A stretch of 64,000 nucleotides of DNA from Allocoprococcus sp004560705 (GTDB lineage Bacteria; Bacillota; Clostridia; Lachnospirales; Lachnospiraceae): positions 1 to 64,000 of the forward strand of contig NZ_JBQHTK010000010.1 in assembly GCF_052065755.1 (NCBI RefSeq), read 5' to 3'. The notes beneath the pieces were generated by a model that was given only the letters and a program-made list of their open reading frames with translations, ran no database searches and had not been told where the DNA came from. Shown piece by piece: positions 61,057 through 64,000 of this stretch; the first letter of the stretch is position 1; every line of letters starts with the position of its first letter. Made by a program: the position numbers and the translations under genes.

Positions 61057-64000
61057 CTATTCTAAGTCCATATCGTCAAAATCTTCAAATTCTTCCTCAA
61101 AGTCTTCTTCAAAGTCAGCGTCATCCGGCTCTTCATCAATGTCCACAAGCTCACCATCTTCAAATTCCTGTGTGCTGTATCCATGTTTTCCGAAATCCTC
61201 GTCATTGCGGTAACGTCTGTCTCCTTCAATGATGTGGTTCAGATTTGTATCGCCATAATCTACGCTTTCCATAATCTCAACTTCTGTATTGTCATCACGC
61301 AGTACTCGTACGTCAAGGCCAAGAGACTGCAGCTCCTTCAGAAGTACTTTAAAGGATTCCGGAATACCCGGTTCAGGAATATTCTCACCTTTAATGATTG
61401 CTTCATAAGTCTTCACACGTCCTACAACGTCATCAGATTTTACTGTCAGGATTTCCTGCAGAGTGTAGGAAGCTCCGTACGCCTCAAGAGCCCAAACCTC
61501 CATTTCTCCGAAACGCTGTCCACCAAACTGCGCTTTACCACCAAGTGGCTGCTGGGTTACCAGTGAGTAAGGACCGGTTGAACGCGCATGGATCTTATCA
61601 TCAACCAAATGATGCAGTTTCAGATAATGCATGTGTCCGATCGTTACCGGGCTGTCAAAGAATTCACCGGTACGTCCGTCACGAAGACGAACTTTACCGT
61701 CTCTTGACAGCGGAACCCCCTTCCAGAGTTCTCTGTGGTCTCTATTCTCATACAGATATTCCATAACCTCCGGAAGCAGCTCTTCTTTATGTCTTGCTTC
61801 AAACTCTTCCCAGCTCAAGTTTACATAATCATTCGCCAGGTCAAGCGTATCCATAATATCAACCTCATTGGCGCCATCGAAGACCGGTGTAGAAATATTG
61901 AATCCAAGAGCTTTCGCAGCCAAAGACAGATGAATCTCAAGCACCTGTCCGATATTCATACGTGACGGCACACCCAGAGGGTTAAGCACGATATCAAGCG
62001 GACGTCCGTTCGGCAGGAACGGCATATCTTCTACAGGGAGCACACGGGAAACAACACCCTTGTTACCATGACGTCCGGCCATCTTATCACCAACAGAAAT
62101 CTTTCTCTTCTGAGCGATATAAATACGAACTGCCTGATTTACTCCCGGTGAGAGTTCATCTCCATTTTCTCTTGTAAATACTTTTGCATCCACAACGATA
62201 CCGTATTCGCCATGCGGTACTTTCAAAGAAGTATCTCTTACTTCACGGGCTTTTTCACCAAAGATTGCCCGAAGCAGTCTCTCTTCTGCCGTCAGCTCTG
62301 TTTCACCCTTCGGTGTCACTTTACCGACGAGGATGTCCCCGGCACGAACTTCCGCACCGATACGGATAATACCTCTTTCATCCAGATCTTTCAGCGCATC
62401 GTCACCGACACCCGGAATATCACGTGTAATTTCTTCCGGCCCAAGCTTGGTGTCACGGGCTTCTGCTTCATACTCTTCAATATGCACAGAAGTGTATACA
62501 TCATCCTGTACCAGTCTTTCACTTAACAGAACAGCATCCTCGTAGTTATAACCTTCCCAGGTCATGAAGCCGATCAGCGGGTTCTTACCAAGCGCCATCT
62601 CACCATTTGATGTAGACGGGCCGTCTGCAATAACCTGTCCTGCCTCTACCCGTTCTCCCTTGACAACAATCGTTCTCTGATTATAACAGTTACTCTGGTT
62701 ACTGCGGAGGAATTTGGTCAATTTATACGTTTTCCTGGTCTTATCATCCTGCTTAATTACGATTTCTGTTGCAGTTGCGCGTTCTACCACACCGCCCTGT
62801 TCTGCCACAATGCAGACTCCCGAGTCAACGGCTGATTTTACTTCCATACCAGTTCCGACAACCGGTGCTTCGGTCATCAAAAGCGGTACCGCCTGACGCT
62901 GCATGTTGGATCCCATCAGCGCACGGTTGGCATCGTCATTTTCCAGGAAAGGAATCAATGCTGTAGCTACAGAGAATACCATCTTCGGAGAAACGTCCAT
63001 ATAGTCAAACATTCTTCTCTCATATTCCTGAGTCTCTTCACGGTAACGACCAGATACATTCTTATGAATGAAATGTCCTTCTTCATCCAGTGGCTCATTC
63101 GCCTGTGCTACATGATAATTATCTTCTTCATCTGCTGTCATATAGACAACATCATCTGTTACTACCGGGTTCATCGGATCGCTCTTGTCGATCTTACGAT
63201 ACGGAGCCTCCACGAAACCGTATTCATTAATTCTCGCATAACATGCCAGAGAGTTGATAAGCCCAATGTTCGGTCCTTCAGGTGTCTCAATCGGGCACAT
63301 TCTTCCATAGTGAGAATAGTGTACATCTCGAACCTCGAATCCGGCACGGTCACGAGACAGACCACCTGGGCCAAGGGCAGACAGACGTCTCTTATGAGTC
63401 AGCTCACCCAGCGGGTTATTCTGATCCATAAACTGTGACAACTGAGATGAACCAAAGAATTCTTTCACAGCTGCCGTAACCGGTTTAATATTGATCAAAG
63501 ACTGCGGGGATACCCCTTCCAGATCCTGTGTTGTCATTCTTTCACGAACAACTCTTTCCAATCTGGACAGACCAATTCTGTACTGATTCTGAAGCAGTTC
63601 ACCGACCGCACGAATACGTCTATTGCCAAGATGATCAATATCATCATCATTTCCAAGACCATATTCCAAATGCATATTATAATTGATGGATGCGAAAATA
63701 TCTTCTTTTGTAATGTGCTTCGGAATCAGCTCATGGATATTCTTGCGAATCGCATCTTTCAATTCATCGATATCGCCTGCTGTCTCTTCCAGAAGTTCAG
63801 CGAGAACCGGATAGTACACCAGCTCCGTCACGCCCACTTCCTTAGGGTCAATGTCAACAATGCTCTGCAGATTTACCATCATATTAGAAAGAACTTTGAT
63901 ATTGCGTTCTCCCTCTTCTCTTGCAATCCATACATATGGGACTGCCGCGTTCTGAATTGTATCTGCAAGTTCTCTGTCAACTTCCGTTCCTTTTTCCGCG
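61057..64000 (-). CDS. rpoB: DNA-directed RNA polymerase beta subunit (N-terminus outside window)
   Basis: About 981 residues are visible; the frame is open to the right edge (AEKGTEVDRELADTIQNAAVP at the edge), so roughly the first quarter is missing. An in-frame Met at 63882 is internal, not the start. The rifampicin region reads SQLSQFMDQNNPLGELTHKR then RLSALGPGG, with the resistance-linked positions wild type. Also ETPEGPNIGLINSLA, KMAGRHGNKGVVSRVLP and KAQFGGQRFGEMEVWALEAYG. The C-terminus has an acidic tail of Glu/Asp. Operon partner is rpoC. Confidence 0.98.
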   Translation of the reverse strand, partial: AEKGTEVDRELADTIQNAAVPYVWIAREEGERNIKVLSNMMVNLQSIVDIDPKEVGVTELVYYPVLAELLEETAGDIDELKDAIRKNIHELIPKHITKEDIFASINYNMHLEYGLGNDDDIDHLGNRRIRAVGELLQNQYRIGLSRLERVVRERMTTQDLEGVSPQSLINIKPVTAAVKEFFGSSQLSQFMDQNNPLGELTHKRRLSALGPGGLSRDRAGFEVRDVHYSHYGRMCPIETPEGPNIGLINSLACYARINEYGFVEAPYRKIDKSDPMNPVVTDDVVYMTADEEDNYHVAQANEPLDEEGHFIHKNVSGRYREETQEYERRMFDYMDVSPKMVFSVATALIPFLENDDANRALMGSNMQRQAVPLLMTEAPVVGTGMEVKSAVDSGVCIVAEQGGVVERATATEIVIKQDDKTRKTYKLTKFLRSNQSNCYNQRTIVVKGERVEAGQVIADGPSTSNGEMALGKNPLIGFMTWEGYNYEDAVLLSERLVQDDVYTSVHIEEYEAEARDTKLGPEEITRDIPGVGDDALKDLDERGIIRIGAEVRAGDILVGKVTPKGETELTAEERLLRAIFGEKAREVRDTSLKVPHGEYGIVVDAKVFTRENGDELSPGVNQAVRIYIAQKRKISVGDKMAGRHGNKGVVSRVLPVEDMPFLPNGRPLDIVLNPLGVPSRMNIGQVLEIHLSLAAKALGFNISTPVFDGANEVDIMDTLDLANDYVNLSWEEFEARHKEELLPEVMEYLYENRDHRELWKGVPLSRDGKVRLRDGRTGEFFDSPVTIGHMHYLKLHHLVDDKIHARSTGPYSLVTQQPLGGKAQFGGQRFGEMEVWALEAYGASYTLQEILTVKSDDVVGRVKTYEAIIKGENIPEPGIPESFKVLLKELQSLGLDVRVLRDDNTEVEIMESVDYGDTNLNHIIEGDRRYRNDEDFGKHGYSTQEFEDGELVDIDEEPDDADFEEDFEEEFEDFDDMDLE

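Noticed and set aside
63000..63600. Possible rifampicin-resistance changes in rpoB
   Set aside because: The RRDR reads as the ordinary Firmicutes sequence; the Gly in NPLGEL falls at a naturally variable position.
63882..63882. Met at 63882 as the start of RpoB
   Set aside because: The frame continues without a stop to the window edge with conserved RpoB sequence, so this Met is internal.

Overview
The window looks like a low-GC, Gram-positive, anaerobic gut clostridium of the Lachnospiraceae type (near Dorea, Coprococcus or Mediterraneibacter). The evidence is the 16S rRNA 5' end, sigma-A promoters, a monomeric [FeFe] hydrogenase, an SfsA-MutY fusion, a DUF5685/DnaJ pair and FMN and NiCo riboswitches. 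The species is not resolved. No phage, insertion sequence or CRISPR array is visible.

Layout: (1) 1-0.84 kb, minus strand: start of an rRNA operon with its promoter, preceded by tRNA-Ser(GGA) and tRNA-Ser(TGA). (2) 0.9-6.4 kb: ispD, then the t6A tRNA-modification set tsaE-tsaB-rimI ... rnz-tsaD, and a YcxB-like membrane protein. (3) 6.5-9.6 kb: FMN-riboswitch-controlled ribU, an XRE-TPR regulator and small proteins. (4) 9.6-16.6 kb: pdxS next to a deleted, frameshifted pdxT; an HD-Nudix fusion in a tightly overlapping operon with DnaJ-like and DUF5685 proteins; tex. (5) 16.7-18.2 kb: gene debris (DUF4143 ATPase fragment) and a TetR regulator. (6) 18.2-21.2 kb: glpK and galM separated by two copies of a 170-bp promoter-operator-attenuator module. 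(7) 21.4-25.1 kb: a GltD-like flavoprotein and [FeFe] hydrogenase. (8) 25.1-28.9 kb: lrgAB and a diacylglycerol kinase / GDPD / PAP2 set. (9) 28.9-36.8 kb: SfsA-MutY, a DeoR regulator, and a four-carbon acid-sugar island (permease, DUF1537 kinase, PdxA-family dehydrogenase) divergent from a triosephosphate-isomerase-family gene, with repeated TTTTCGTTT boxes between. (10) 36.8-41 kb: a GGDEF protein cut off before its signature, PfkB kinase, phosphopantetheinyl transferase, and a NiCo-riboswitch/CDF efflux unit. (11) 41-64 kb: tuf, fusA, rpsG, rpsL, then an LCP protein, a complete peptide module (pepQ-like, oppFDCBA, pepP-like) and an XRE-cupin regulator, then rpoC and the 3' part of rpoB.

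How the genes work together: the C4-acid island would convert a tetronate such as D-threonate to dihydroxyacetone phosphate, which the isomerase feeds into glycolysis; glpK also supplies the triose pool. The hydrogenase pair would dispose of fermentation electrons as H2. The opp module imports oligopeptides and two M24 peptidases trim them. The strongest candidates for something undescribed are the structured leader with terminator ahead of pepP-opp, the duplicated glpK attenuator module, the tandem TTTTCGTTT operators, and the decayed pdxT beside intact pdxS.
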